A stretch of DNA of 64,000 nucleotides, taken from the NCBI GenBank assembly GCA_028571685.1, contig CM053146.1:23409431-23473430 (forward strand). Reading direction: 5' to 3'. The DNA is from Heterohyrax brucei. Its lineage: Eukaryota > Chordata > Mammalia > Hyracoidea > Procaviidae. Below, piece after piece: positions 11,095 through 23,290 of the stretch (its first letter is position 1; every line of letters begins with the position of its first letter). The notes beneath the pieces are model-generated. The model saw only the letters and a list, made by a program, of their open reading frames with translations. It had not been told where the DNA came from and did no database searches. A program made the position numbers and the translations under genes.

Positions 11095-11266
11095 AGAAGA
11101 GACATGTATGGAGCAGAGAGGAATAGTGTGCAGTCACCGGACAGGGAGAGCAGTGGAGGCTGCATATAGGTGGGCATGTAAATTTATACGTGAATGTGCA
11201 TTTTCACTCAGTTATGTTAAATAAAAATAAAACAAACAAACAAGAATTTAACAGATTAAAAAAAAG
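11095..11266 (+). mobile_element. Short 5'-truncated L1 tail with clear TSD
   Basis: These 172 bp match the last part of the L1 3' UTR (compare 16224-16310) and end in an A-rich tail ('aaataaaaataaaacaaac...aaaaaaaag'). The ORF1 sequence of L1-1 is cut at this point and continues after it. The flanks are a 13-bp duplication: 'gacatttgcaaat' (11082-11094) and 'aacatttgcaaat' (11267-11279). This is a textbook target-primed insertion. Confidence 0.92.
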
Positions 11267-11820
11267 AACATTTGCAAATTAACAGAAGCTTATAGAATTT
11301 GTAAAAACAAACCAAAACTACAAGAAATACTGAAAGAAGTTCTTTGTTTGAAAATCAAAATCATTAAAAGGTATATTTGAGGAGACAATGCAGGACACAG
11401 CATCCAGAATCCTACTCAGTAAGGGAATTCACAAAACTCAATCAAAGCTGCAATATTAAAAGAAGAGAACCAGTGATCATATTATGAAAACTCTGACACC
11501 ATCGCACTAAAAAGAGGGATATACTACCATAGTTATAGTGCTTTCATATGCAGAGGAAATTAAAAAGGTATGCAGAAGTTAAAAGTGGATTTAAACTTAG
11601 AATATTAAGGCAGATCATTGGGGTATTTGTAAGCACGATAACAATGCAATATACCAAAACAAGAAATAATACAGGAGTATTACAGGAGTAATACAGGAGT
11701 CTCAAAAAACACAAAATCTACACTGAAAAAGATGAAAAGTCAACACATAAAGAAGATTGGCCCAGCACAGAATATTAAAAGGAACATAGGAAACACCAAT
11801 ACAAAAATAAATATATCAAA

Positions 11821-14800
11821 ATGACAGCACTAAACACATATATATCAATAATTACACTGAATGTAGATGGACCAAATGCTTCTAAAAAGTAGCAACAAAT
11901 GACATCCTGGATTAAAAGACAGACATGACCCCTCTATATGTTGCTAACAAGAAACACAACTTAGCTCTAAGATATGAATAAACCAAAAATTAAAGGATGG
12001 AATAATAAATACCAAGCTAACAATATACAAGGAAGAGCAGTTGTGGCAATGCTAATCTCAGATAAAATAAATTTTAATGTAAAATCCACCATCATGGACA
12101 AGGATGGTCACAGTTTATTTCTGAAAGATTCAATACACAAGCAGGACTTAACAATATTAAATATTTATGCACTCAATGATAAAACATCTAAATATGTAGA
12201 AAAAACACTGACTATATTGAAAAATGAGATAGATCACTCCACAATAATAGTTGGAGACTTCAACACTCCACTTTCAGTAACAGACAGATCATCCAGAAAA
12301 ATGCTCAGTAGAGACAGAGATCTTATTGCCACAATTAAACAACTAGACCTCATAGACATATATAGAACTTTTTATCCATCAACGTAAATATACCTTCTTC
12401 TCCAATACTCATGGAACATTCTCCAGAATGGACCATGTGTTAGGACATAAAGCAAGTCTTAACAAAATCAAAAGCATTGAATTATTGCACAGCATCTTCT
12501 CAGGCCATAAAGCCATGAAAGTCAAAATTAAAAGCAGAAAAAACACAACTAGATATAAACTCATGGAAACTGAATGATACCTTGCTCAAAAAGCCATGGA
12601 CTATAGAAGAAAACAAGGATGAAATAAAGAAATTTATGGAATCAAATAAGAATAAAAACACATCCTACCAGAATCTATGGGATACAACCAAAGCAGTGCT
12701 CAGGCGTCATTTTGGCTCTATAAATACACATATCTGGAAGGAAGAAAGGACTCAAACCCAAGAATTAATCCTTTACTTTGGACAAGTAGAAAGAGAACAA
12801 AGGAAGAACACCTTAGGCACCAGATTTGAAAACGTGGAGGAAATAAATAAATTTGTAGATTCATATCACCTACCAAAATTGTCACAAGGAGAAGTAGAAC
12901 AACTTAATAAACACATCACAAAGGAAGGAACTGAAAAAGTCAAAAATACTACCAACCAAAAAAGTACCGGCCCAGATGGCTTCACTGAAAAATTCTACCA
13001 AACTTTTAGAGAAGAATTTACTTCAATATTACTGAGAAAATTTCACAGCATAGAAAGGGATGGAATACTCCAAAATTCATTCTATGAAGCCAGCATAACC
13101 CTGATACCAAAGTCAGAAAGATCCCACAAGAAAAGAAAATTACAGACCAATACCACTAATGAATCTAAATGCAAATATCTTCAACAAAATCCTTGCCAAT
13201 AGAATTCAACAACACATCAGAAAAATAATTCATCATGATCAAGTTGGATACATACCAGTGATGCAAGGCTGGTTCAACATCAGAAAAACAATTAATGTGA
13301 TCAACCACACAAATAACACAAAAGATAAGAATCACTTGATTTTGTCAGATGATGCAGAAAAGGCATTTGACGAAGTCCAACACCCATTCACGCTAAAAAT
13401 TCTTATAAAAATAGGCATAGAAGGGAAAATCCTCAATGCAATAAGGATGCAAAGCCAAACACTAGCATCATCCTGAATGGAAAGAGACTGAAAGAATTCC
13501 CCTTGAGAATGAGAAAGACAAGGATGTCCACACTCATCACTTCTATTTGACACTGTACTAGAAGTTCTAGCCGGAGCAATTAGACAAGACAAAGAAATAA
13601 AGGGCATCCACATCAGTGAATAAGAAATAAAAATCTCCCTACTCACAGATGATATGATTGGATACTCAGAGAATCCTAAAGAATACATAAGCAAATTACT
13701 ACTAGAGTTCACTGAAGTATCAGGATATAAGATATACACAAGTGAAACAGTAAGATTCCTTTATACCAACAAAGAGATCACCAAAGAAGAAATCACCTAA
13801 TCGATACCATTTACTATAGCCCCAAGAAGATAAAATATCTAGGAACAAATCTAACTGGAGAAATAAGAAACCTATACAAAATAGAACTACAAGACCTTGC
13901 TGTAAGAAACTAAGAGAGCCTTACATAAACGGAGAAACCTACCATGCTCATGAATAGGAAGACTTAACATTGTGAAAATGTCTATTTTACCCAAAGCCAT
14001 CTACATATACAATGCAATCCTAAGACAAATTCCAGTAACATTTTTTCATGAGATGGAGAAGCAAATCACCAACTTTGGAAAGGAAGAAACCTGGATAAGC
14101 AAAGCACCACTGAAGAATGGAAACACAGTGGGAGGCCTTACACTACCCAACCTTAGAACCTACTACAATGTCACAGTAGTCAAAACAGCCTGGTACTGGT
14201 ACAAATAGAGGCATATAGACCAACAGAACTGAGTTGACACCCAGCGATGTCACCATCCTCTTACAAACAGTTGATAGACGACAAGGGCCCTAAGATTGTA
14301 AACTGGGGTAAAAGCAGTCTTGTTAACAAACGGTACCAGCAAAATTGAATATCCATCTGCAAAAAATTGAAACAAGACTCATATCTGACACTTTACATAA
14401 AAAATAACTCAGATTGGATGCCAGCCAAGTGCCAGACCTAAATATCAAAGCTAAAATGATAAAGATCATGCAAGAAAAAATAGGGTCAACAATGGAAGTT
14501 CTAGTACACAGCTTAGAGACTTCAAAATCTGAAGAATCAAGCACAATCAATGGAAGAGAAAATAGATAAATGGAAGCTACTAAGAATCAAACATTTTTGC
14601 TCACCCAAAGACTGCTTTCAAAAGAATTAAAAGACTGCCTGCAGAATGGGAAAAAATATTTGGCAACTAGATGTTGGACTGATGTTTTGTCTCTATAATC
14701 TACAAGGTACTGAAAAATACCAGCAAGAAAAAGTTAAGCAACCCAATTAAATGATGGGCAAAGGAGATGGATAGACACTGGTGAAGAAGACATTCAGGAA

Positions 14801-15341
14801 GCCAAAAGACACACAAGGAAATGTTCACAATCGTTAGCTATTAGAGAAATCCAAATCAAAACTACAATGAAATACTGTCTCATCTTGAGAAGGTTGGCAA
14901 CAAACCAAAAAACACAAAACGACAAATGCTGGAGAGGCTGTGAAGAGATGAGAAGTGTCCAACACTGCTGGTGGGATTTCAAAATGGTACAACCTCTTTG
15001 GAAAGCAACCTGGCTCTTCTGCAAGAAGTTGGAAATAGATATATCATTTGATCCAGTAATCCCACTGCTCAGAATATATCCTACAGAATCAAGGGCAGTC
15101 ATACAAACAGAGGTATGCACACGACTGTTTATTGCAGCACACCCACGATAGCAAAAAGATAGAACCAACCCAGATGCCTAACAACAGACAAATGGATAAA
15201 CTGTGGTACACGTACTCAGTGGAACACTACATAATAATAAAGAACAATAATGATTTTTGTTAGCATCTCATAACCTGGTTTTGATTGGAAGACATTATGC
15301 AGAGTAAAATCAGTCAGCAGCAGAAGGAAAATATTATATGA
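11821..15341 (+). pseudogene. L1-1 ORF2 pseudogene (endonuclease/reverse transcriptase)
   Basis: ORF2p nicks DNA and reverse-transcribes L1 RNA. The start is 'ATG ACA GCA CTA AAC' at 11821. The endonuclease part includes 'IVGDFNTPLS' (within 11974-12387). The reverse transcriptase parts include 'STGPDGFTEKFYQTF' (12582-13202) and '[12 protein letters not shown]...' (13159-13476). The catalytic FADD box reads L-T-D-D near 13650. The C-terminal part is at 13972-14208, and the frame ends 'SQQQKENII' with TGA at 15339-15341. The usual length of about 1,270 codons is shortened by small deletions. Many stops and frameshifts make it non-functional. Confidence 0.85.
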
Positions 15342-16325
15342 GACTCATACTATAAGGACTTAAAAACAGACTCATGTACAGAAGAAAAGAGTCTTTGATG
15401 GCTACAAGGTTAGGGAGGGAGAGAGAGGATTGATCATACATTAGATAGTTGATAGAAATTTGGTTAAGTGAATGCAGTGACAGCACACAGTAGAAAGAAG
15501 ATCAACTCATCTGGACTTCAATATAAACCGTAAACTCTTCTAATTCTAACCCAATATTGAAGGATAGAGTAGTGTGGGCAGGGGTCTGGGGACCATGTTC
15601 TCAAGGGACACTGAGGCATAACTAATCTATTGCTAAGAGAGTCTTTTGCACCCCATATTGGTGAGTGATGTTTGGGATCTTAAAATCTAGCAGGCTGCCA
15701 TTTGAGGTAAGCCAAATGGTCCCAGCGCATGTGGAACAGATGATCACCAAGAACAACAAAGGCACTAGGGAAAAAGAGCCCGGGAGACAAAAGGACCTAT
15801 GTGAATGGCTGACTGTATCAATATGTGACCAGAAGAACCAGATGGTGCCCAGCCACCACCAATGACAGCCATGATGGAGCACACAATGTTGAGTCCCAAT
15901 GGCAACTCTAGAAAATGAGGAGTGTACCTCAAGACCTCCACTAAAAGACTTCAAGTAATGATCAGGAGGACTGGGTATTCCCATGGGAACATGGCTGCTA
16001 GACCCGCTGCTGCTCCTGACCAGAAAACATTATTGAGGTCAACTGGTCAGACAGAATGGGCAGGATGCAGGGACACATATGATCATAAGGTACATGTACT
16101 TTACGGTTATATGTATTTATAGGATGCTGTCATATTGACCTCTCACTAGAAGGTAGAAGAAAGGGCAGAGAGAAGGGGACAGGAGATTTTAGGATATAAC
16201 ACATATAAAATGAAAAAGAGGAATGTGTTGTCACTGGACAAGGAGAACAGAAGGAGCTGCAGATAGGTGGGTATGCAAATTTAATTTGGATTATATACTT
16301 CCACTGAATCACAATAGAACATTTT

Positions 16326-17181
16326 CAAAAAACTAGCAATGAATATAAGTTTATAAGTGATAATGTAAATAAGATTGTAAATAGGTACAGTTTGTTCATA
16401 AAACAGAGTGAAGAACTACTGTGCTCCCTAAAGGAAGAAAGAAGGGTTTGACAGGAGTTGGCAGCTGGCAGACATCAGCACATCTTTCTTTATAAGACAC
16501 AATTTATGTATTCTGTCTTTTCTTTAACTATTTTATAACTTTTGTGGAACTGGTGATTATGTTGCATTAAAGCTGTACTTAAAAAATAAAGGAATTTAAC
16601 AGAAAAATACAGTTAGGGAAAATAAAAGCTAATTATAAAGAGAAAATCTAATTTGAAACTTGAAATAACATATCCGTGTAACAGACTGAAAATTTGTGGA
16701 GGATACTGCCCCTTCATCTCTCTTGTATGTTGTATATAAACAAAGCAAACTTCTTCGGATTCATGCAAACATGGATTCAAATTTATCGTATTCTTTGTGA
16801 TGTCAAATAAATTGGTAAGTTTTTGCCTGAAACCATAATGCTTCAACTTCACTTCTTACAGTGTGTTTACTCAATGTTGTGGGATGAACAACTTGTTATA
16901 CCAAATTTTAAAAAGGTGTAATCTGCAAAACAGTATAGCTTTTTAAGATCCCTTACGATGAAAAGACATTAACAGGTAAGGAAGTGAGTATGGGAAGCCC
17001 CTGTGTGGTGCACTTTATAAGCAGTATTTGAGGAGAGAAAAGGTGAAAACATACATGACAAAGAAAATATATTTGACACAGACAGCAAGAACGGGAGGAA
17101 ACTTAATGATACAAATGTCGAAGAAGCTGTCGCACTATTTGATTATATTCTTCTTTATTGTGTCTGCCAAAATTTACAAAC
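16326..17181. other. Low-copy AT-rich DNA
   Basis: I see no recognisable gene or repeat. It separates the plus-strand L1-1 from a minus-strand L1 fragment. Confidence 0.4.
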
Positions 17182-17724
17182 CTTTTTTTGTGATTGAGTC
17201 AAAATATATAGTTCAAGTTAAATTTGCATACCTACCTATCTGCAGCTCCTTATGTTCTCCTTTCCATTCCATACATGTCATATCCTCTTAACAACCTTGG
17301 GCCACCTCCTCTCCACCCTCTTAACTCCCTTCTAGTAAGAGGCCAGTAGGACGATGTCCTATAGATGCGTAGAACCATAAAGTGCACTCATGATACGGTC
17401 ACTCTGTGTCCCTGAGTCCAGTCCATTCCTGTCCGAAGAGTTGACCTCAGTAATGGTTTATGGTCAAGTGCAGCATCAGGTCTAAGAGCCATGCTCCCAG
17501 GGAAACTCTCAGGCCTTCAGACCATCAGTTGTAGTCTTTTAGCGGAGTTCTCAGGGTGCACCCCTCTTTTTCTCATGTTTCCACTGGGAGTTCACATTGT
17601 GAGCCCCATCACGGCTGTCACTGGTGGTGGCTGGGCACCATCTGGTTTTTCTGATCACATGTTGACGTAGTCACCCATTCACATGGGTCCTTCTGGGCTT
17701 CTGGGCTCTTTTCCCCTCATATCA
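17182..17724 (-). mobile_element. L1 3' UTR fragment, minus strand, with TSD
   Basis: Reversed it is the afrotherian L1 3' UTR: a 'gatggtgcccagccaccacc'-type block and the 'aggagctgcagataggtagg' block near the end. The flanks carry 'tttacaaac' followed by a T-run on both sides (17173-17181 and 17725-17733), consistent with a target-site duplication of a 5'-truncated insertion. The minus-strand A-tail is short ('ttttttt'). Confidence 0.88.
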
Positions 17725-17746
17725 TTTACAAACTTTTTTGTAGAAT

Positions 17747-18271
17747 TGTTTTAGTCAGCTACTGCTGCCCTAACAGAAACACCACAGAGTGGGATGGCAT
17801 TAACAAAGGAAGGTTTATTCTTACACAGTCCGGTAGGCTACAACCCCATATTCAGGGTGTCTGCTCCAGGTGAAGGCTTTCCCCTTGTCTGCTCTGGAGG
17901 AAAGTCCCGTATTACATCAGTCTTTGTCTAGGGAGCGTCTTTGCACAGGAACCTCAGGTCTGAAGGGCACGTTCTTCTTCTGGTTCTGCTTTCTTGATGG
18001 TGTGAGGTTCCCAGTTCTCTGCCTGCTTCTCTTTCCTTTCATCTCTTGCAGGATGAAAGGATTAAGGGTGGGGCAAGCCATACTCCAGGGAAGCTACCTT
18101 TATAGTGGAGCAGGGAGGTGATCTTATAAAGGGATTTACAGTCCCACCCTAATCCTTTAACATACAGCATAGGAAAACCACGAAATGGAGGACAGACACA
18201 AGACGCTGGGGATCATGGCCCAGCCACATGGCTACACATATTTCTGGGGGGACACAATTCAATCCATGACA
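17747..18271 (-). mobile_element. Solo LTR, MaLR-like family A, perfect 5-bp TSD
   Basis: On the minus strand it starts 'tgtcatggattgaattgtgt' and ends '...tagctgactaaaaca'. It is flanked by AGAAT at 17742-17746 and AGAAT at 18272-18276, the 5-bp duplication expected of ERVL/MaLR elements. At 525 bp it is one of the longest copies of the family here. It is non-coding. Short open frames inside it are not genes. Confidence 0.88.
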
Positions 18272-18464
18272 AGAATATTTTAAACTGAGGTACTTTCGTA
18301 GAAATTAAAAAACCTCAGAAATAAGTCCTTTCTCTTTTGATGTCCTTTTTCTTGCTTAAAGCCCTCTGAGTTATTGTAAAAATATAGAAAACACATTTGT
18401 CAATTCAGCATTTTTTGAATTTGTAGTTTGGTGAGATCAACTACATCAATCAGATTATGCTGCC

Positions 18465-18917
18465 TGTCTTGGATTAAATTGTGTCCCCCCAAAAATGTAT
18501 GTGTTGATTTGACTTGGCTAGGAGTCCCAGTGTAGTGCCATTCCTCCCACGTGTTGTGAATACTGCTTCGGTGACAATCAATGATGTACAACAGTTGTGT
18601 TAATAATGCAAGATTCAAGCTACCAGCTTTGGGATGAAAGAGAGAGAAGTGAGCCGGGAAAGTTGGGAAACTCATACCACCAAAAGAGCAGCTTGACTGA
18701 GAGCAGGCATGTCCTTTGCACCTGAGGTTCCTGTGCCAAGATGCTCTCCGTGAATCTGAACTCTTGGCCTACTGGACTGTGATAACTTGTTGTATAGAAT
18801 GGGCTTGTAACTTATGAATGGATTTATGGCTTACCAGACTGTGACAATAAAACTTCTCTTCATAAAGCCCTCCACTTACGGTATTTTCTGTTAGAGCAGT
18901 ACCAGGAGACTAAGACA
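18465..18917 (+). mobile_element. Solo LTR, MaLR-like family A, plus strand
   Basis: It starts 'tgtcttggattaaattgtgt' and ends '...aggagactaagaca'. An 'aataaaacttctcttcataa' block near the end acts as the polyadenylation signal region in this family. The flanks are CTGCC (18460-18464) and CTGTC (18918-18922), 4 of 5 matching. It is the same family as the minus-strand LTRs on either side but in the opposite orientation, so it inserted separately. Confidence 0.87.
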
Positions 18918-19024
18918 CTGTCATAATCAATATTGTTTACCAAATTTTGCGTCCCCAGAACTCAGTGCTTCATAAACAATAATTCCCTCCATTTTCTCTT
19001 TTTCCCACTTCTGGTGTTACTTCC

Positions 19025-19558
19025 TGTTTTGGTCAGCTGGTGCTGCTCTAACAAAATTACCACAATTTGAATGGCTTTAATGAAAGGAAAGTTTACTCTT
19101 ACACAGTCCAGTAGGCTACAAGTCCAAATTCAGGGTGTCTGCTCCAGGGGAAGGCTTTCCCCCTGATCGGCTCTGGAGGAAAGCCCTGTGTTGCATCATG
19201 TTTTTAATCAGGGAGCATCTTGGCACAGAAACCTCGGGTCTGAAGCATATGCTCTTCTCCCGTGCTGCCTGCTTGCTGGATGGGGTGAAGTTCCCAGTTC
19301 TCTGCTTGCTTCCCTTTCCTTTTATCTCTTGTAGGATGAAAGGATAAAGAGAGGTACTAGGCATGTTCCAGGGAAACTCCCTTTACAGTGGAGCAGGGAG
19401 GTGATCCTATGAAGGGATTTACAGTCCTACCCTAATCCTCTAACATACAGCATAGGAAAATCACCAAATGGAGAACAATCATAAAATACTGGAAATCATG
19501 GCCCAGCCACATAGCTACATGTGTTCTGAGGGGGGAGGGGGACATGATTCAATCCACA
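19025..19558 (-). repeat. 3' LTR of the MaLR-like element
   Basis: It is the same family as 17747-18271, recognisable by 'ggtcagctggtgctgctcta', the 'acacagtccagtaggctaca' block and the G-rich run 'gaggggggagggggac'. On the minus strand it begins with the mutated end 'tgtggattgaatcatgtccc'. Confidence 0.82.
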
Positions 19559-20231
19559 ATATCCCACTTTTTGACACCCCAAGATTACATGTTTGAAACA
19601 CGTAACGTTCACCCCATCATAGGAAAACTATGTCCATCCCACAGGATAGAAGTCTTAGATCATTTCCAAGTCCAAAATTCAAAAATTCCTTTACATCTAT
19701 GAAACCTAGAATACAAGCATTCTGCTTCCAAAGGTACAATGACAGAACAGGCGCAAGTTAGATGTTCCATTACAAATGGGAGAAATATCAGGGAAGGAAC
19801 GTATCAATAGGCCACAAGCAAGCCACAGGAACACATTACATTAGCCCTCAAACTTTGAAAAGAATCTTTCATTTTCTGAGACATTTTGCACAATGGACCT
19901 GCCCTCTAGACTCTAGGTGTTGGCCACAGTCTCTAGATTCTGAGTGGAGAGCCCCAGCTTTGTGCTACAACTCTGCCTCCTAGACCCACTTGGACAGAAG
20001 CTCTGCCCTGTCGGCTTTAGGTACACCCTAATCCCAAATAAGTGCCAGTTCCCTCTTACAAATGCAGAAAGCCATGGCTCCACACTTTCAATCCCCCCAA
20101 GATCATGGCCACACCTTTTGAGACCAAGGCAGCTCAGCTTCTCAATGCTCTTTATCTCGTCAGCGTATGGCCTCATAGCTCAGGCCTCAGGCTCACATCT
20201 GCCCTGCTGAGACAAGTATTCCAAAGCTCTG

Positions 20232-20419
20232 TAGCTCCACTGATTCAAGTGCTCCAAGGCACCCCACTCTGCTAGGAAGCCTACTGCACACAGGCTCTCA
20301 GCTCTCTCACTCCATGGGTCAGCAAGGCTAGCTCCACCGATTCAAGTGCATGGAGGTACCCTACTCTGCCAGAAAGCCTCTGTGCACAGGCACTTAGTTC
20401 TCTTGCTCCATGGGTCAGC
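20232..20419. repeat. Two-copy tandem repeat, about 97-bp period
   Basis: Copy 1 (20232-20323) and copy 2 (20329-20419) both run from 'tagctccac.gattcaagtg' to 'ctccatgggtcagc'. They are separated by a 5-base linker and lie within the internal region of the MaLR-like element. Confidence 0.85.
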
Positions 20420-20623
20420 TCCATCACTGCCTCTCATTCTGGTGCTGCCCCTGCTGCTGGTCCTCTGCTGTTGTCATTCACCATCTATGCCTTCCTTAGT
20501 GCTAATAGTTCTCCTCAGTGCCTTCTGAATCTTCTATCTATTCACAGTTTGAAAATGGCTTCCTCATTTTAGATGTTTGTTAGAGCAGCACTCCATTCTC
20601 TTAGTATTGAAGTGTGTTTTAGT

Positions 20624-21044
20624 CACCTGGTATTGCTCCAACAGGAAATACCATGAGTGGAAGGCTTTATGAAGAGAAATTTTATTGTCACAATCTGGTA
20701 AGCCACAAATCCATTTATGAGTTACAACTCCACTCAGTAAGAGAAATTATCACAGTCTGGAAGGTTGAGTCCAAACCAAATGAGAGCATCTTGTCACAGG
20801 AACCTCAGGTCCAAAGGACGTGCTCTGCTTTTGGTGCTGCTTCTTGGTGGTGCCAAGTTCCCAACTTAGTATGCACACTTCTCTCTCATCTCCTGCATCA
20901 CCAGCACAACTGCTGCCCATTCTCTATCATCAGTATCACAGAGGCAGGATTCACAACATATGGGAGGAATTGCACCATGTTGGAACTCATAGCCAAGTCA
21001 AATCAATACTACATTTTTGAGGTGACACAATGAAATCCATGACA
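20624..21044 (-). repeat. 5' LTR of the MaLR-like element
   Basis: It starts (plus-strand view) 'tgttttagtcacctggtatt' and ends 'aatgaaatccatgaca'. It is shorter and more diverged than its partner (421 versus 534 bp), lacking part of the middle. It abuts RTE sequence at 21045. Confidence 0.78.
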
Positions 21045-21735
21045 TTTATCATCAAGTCAGTTCCAACTCATAGCAACCCTATGCACCATTCTCACATTAA
21101 TTTTTATGTTTAAGCCCATTGTAGCAGTCACTGTATTAATCCATCTCATTGGGGTCTTCTTTTTTGCTGACCCTCTACCTTACGAAGTATAGTTGTCCTT
21201 CTCCAGGAATTAGTCTCTCCTGATAATATGTCCAAAGTATATGAGATGAAGTCTAACCATCCTTGCTTCTAAGGAGCATTCTGGCTACGATTTTTGCAAG
21301 GCACATTTATCTGTTCATTCTTTTGGCAGTCCATTGTATAGTCAATAGTATTCACCAGCACCATAACTGGAAAGTTACAGTTCTTTTTCGGTCTTTCTTA
21401 TTCACAGAAACTCCATCAGGCAGTTTTACTCTGACCTCTAGGGTTGCTATGAGTTACACACGATTCGATTACAATGGGTTTGGTTTTGGTTTTATACATT
21501 GCCCAGCTTCTTCATGCTTATAGGGCGATTGAAAACTCCATGGCTTGAGTCAGGTTCACCTTAGTCTTCAAGGGGCCATCTTTGTTTTTTAATACTTTAG
21601 AGAAGTCTTTTGCAGCAGATTTGCCCAGTGCAGTGAGTTGTTCGATTCCTTGACTACTGTTTCTGTGGGCACTGATTGAGGATCAGGATTCTGTCCTTTC
21701 ACCATACTTAGACAATTTCTATGCTGAGAAGCTGG
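21045..21735 (-). mobile_element. RTE (BovB-like) LINE 3' portion, minus strand
   Basis: It begins with the RTE 3' end reversed ('aagtcagttccaactcatag'), followed by text collinear with the C-terminal reverse-transcriptase region of the RTE copy at 60300-60830. Shared landmarks are 'ctgataatatgtccaaagta' and 'accttagtcttcaaggggcc'. It is interrupted by an AfroSINE end (21405-21494). No frame survives. Confidence 0.8.
21405..21494 (+). mobile_element. 5'-truncated AfroSINE inside RTE
   Basis: Only the last 90 bp are present: 'aggcagttttactctgacct', 'gggttgctatgagttacaca' and the tail 'gggtttggttttggtttt'. RTE text breaks before it and resumes after it. Confidence 0.85.
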
Positions 21736-21784
21736 GTTACAAGCAAAATATGAGCACTTCTGATAACCAATATTAAACTCTGGT

Positions 21785-22160
21785 CTCTATATATTTACCT
21801 GTTGTAGGTACCTTATACTACTGAGATCATACAACATTTGCCCTTTGTGTGACTATTTCACTTAGCTTGATGTTTTTAAGATTTACTCACGTTGAGGAAT
21901 GTATCTGAACTTGATTTCTCTTTATGGCAGAATCAATTTTCATTGCACAGCTGTGCCATGTTATTTTATTATTATTATCCATCCAACTGTTAAGGGATAC
22001 TTGAGCTGTTTCCACCTTTTGGTCATTATGAATAGCACCACAATAAACTCTTGTATACATGTGCATATTGGCATCACTGCTTTCACGCCTCTTGGGTACA
22101 TATCCAGTAGTGTAACTACTGGTTCATGTAGTAGTTCTATGTTTAACTTTTTTCTTTATT
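21785..22160 (-). mobile_element. Old L1 ORF2 fragment, minus strand
   Basis: Reversed, it matches the C-terminal part of ORF2 of older mammalian L1s: 'tccatccaactgttaaggga', 'tgaatagcaccacaataaac' and 'tacatatccagtagtgtaac' are the well-known antisense landmarks. It is more diverged than the young afrotherian L1s nearby, and truncated at both ends. Confidence 0.75.
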
Positions 22161-22624
22161 TTTATATATTTTTTTAACTGTGATTGAGTGAAAGTATGCA
22201 ATCCAATTTAAATTTGCATGCCCACCTATCTGCATCTCCTTCTGCTCTCCTTGCCCAGTGACAGCACTTTCTTCTTTTCATTCTAAATATGTCATATCCT
22301 CTTAACAATTTCCTGTCATCTCCCCCTCATCCTCTTCTCTCCCTCCCAGTAAGAGGCCAGTAAAACAACATCCTATAGATGCATAGAATCATAAAGTACA
22401 CACACCAAGTGGTCACATTGTATCCCTGAGTCCAGTCCATTCCTGTCTGAAAAGCTGACCTTTTTCTGGTTGGGGACAGAAGCAGGGCTAGGGGCCATGC
22501 TTCCAGGGGAACCCCCAGGCATCCAGACCATCAGCTGTGGTCTTCTTAGTGCATTTCTTAAGGTGCACTCCTGTTAATCTCATATTTGCCACTGGGACTC
22601 GATATTGTGTGCCCCATCACAGCT

Positions 22625-23290
22625 GACACAGATGAGTGAATAAGCAAACTATGGTACATATACTCAGTGGAACACTACGCAACGATAAAGAACAACGATG
22701 ATTTTAGGAATCATCTCATAACCTGGTTTCAACTAGAAGACATTATGCTGAGTGAAATCAGTCAGTGACACAAGGCCAAATATTATATGAAACGTCTACT
22801 ATAAGGACTTAATAAATGACTTATGTACAGAAGACAAGACTCTTTGATGGCTGCTTGGGAGAGGAAGGAGAGAGAGAGCTGGTCATAGATTAGATTGCTG
22901 ATAGAAATTTGTTTAGGTGAAAGCAGTAACAGCACATGATAGAAAGATCAATTTAACTGGACTTCAATTAAACTGAAAACTCTTCTAATTTTAACCCAAT
23001 ATTGCAAGGGTAGAATAGCCTGGGGACCATACTCTCAAGGGACATTGAGAGCAATTGGCATCACTAGTCTATTGCTAAGAGAGTCTTCTGTACTCCATAT
23101 TAGTGAGTGGCGTCTGGGGTCTTAAAAAGTTAGCAAACTGCCATTTGAGGTGTACCAAGTGGTCCCAATTCATGTGGAACAGATGATCACCAAGAGCAAC
23201 TGAGACATGAGGAAAAAGCAGCCCAGGAGACAGAATGACTCATGTGAAGGGGTGACTGTATCAACATGTGACCAGCAAAAACAGATGGTG
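22625..23290 (+). repeat. Inverted middle segment of L1-3
   Basis: It reads on the plus strand from 'gagtgaataagcaaactatg' (ORF2 end, compare 15190) to 'ccagcaaaaacagatggtg' (3' UTR, compare 15828). Both junctions contain ACAC microhomology (22625-22628, 'gctgacacagatg', and 23290-23294, 'ggtgacaccattgg'). Confidence 0.78.

Larger units (their letters stand above)
10452..16325 (+). mobile_element. L1-1 part 2: rest of ORF1, ORF2, long 3' UTR
   Basis: It resumes in ORF1 with 'ctgatggaacatcagcatta', completes ORF1 by about 11340, has ORF2 from 11821 to 15341, and a roughly 1-kb 3' UTR. The 3' UTR contains the block 'gatggtgcccagccaccacc' (about 15841) and ends near 'ccactgaatcacaatag' (about 16300). 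With part 1 it makes about 6.9 kb, so the original insertion was essentially full length. It has been hit again by a short L1 tail at 11095-11266. Confidence 0.85.
19025..21044 (-). mobile_element. MaLR-like element with two LTRs and internal region
   Basis: Two family A LTRs in the same minus orientation (19025-19558 and 20624-21044) enclose about 1.07 kb. Reading minus, the internal 3' part has 'gatatttctcccatttgtaa', 'tgtacctttggaagcagaat' and a purine-rich 'aaaaagtggga' just before the 3' LTR. These resemble MaLR internal sequence and a polypurine tract. I see no gag- or pol-like frame, as expected for this non-autonomous superfamily. The flanking 5-mers (CTTCC and TTTAT) do not match, so a single insertion is inferred from structure alone. 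Confidence 0.65.
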
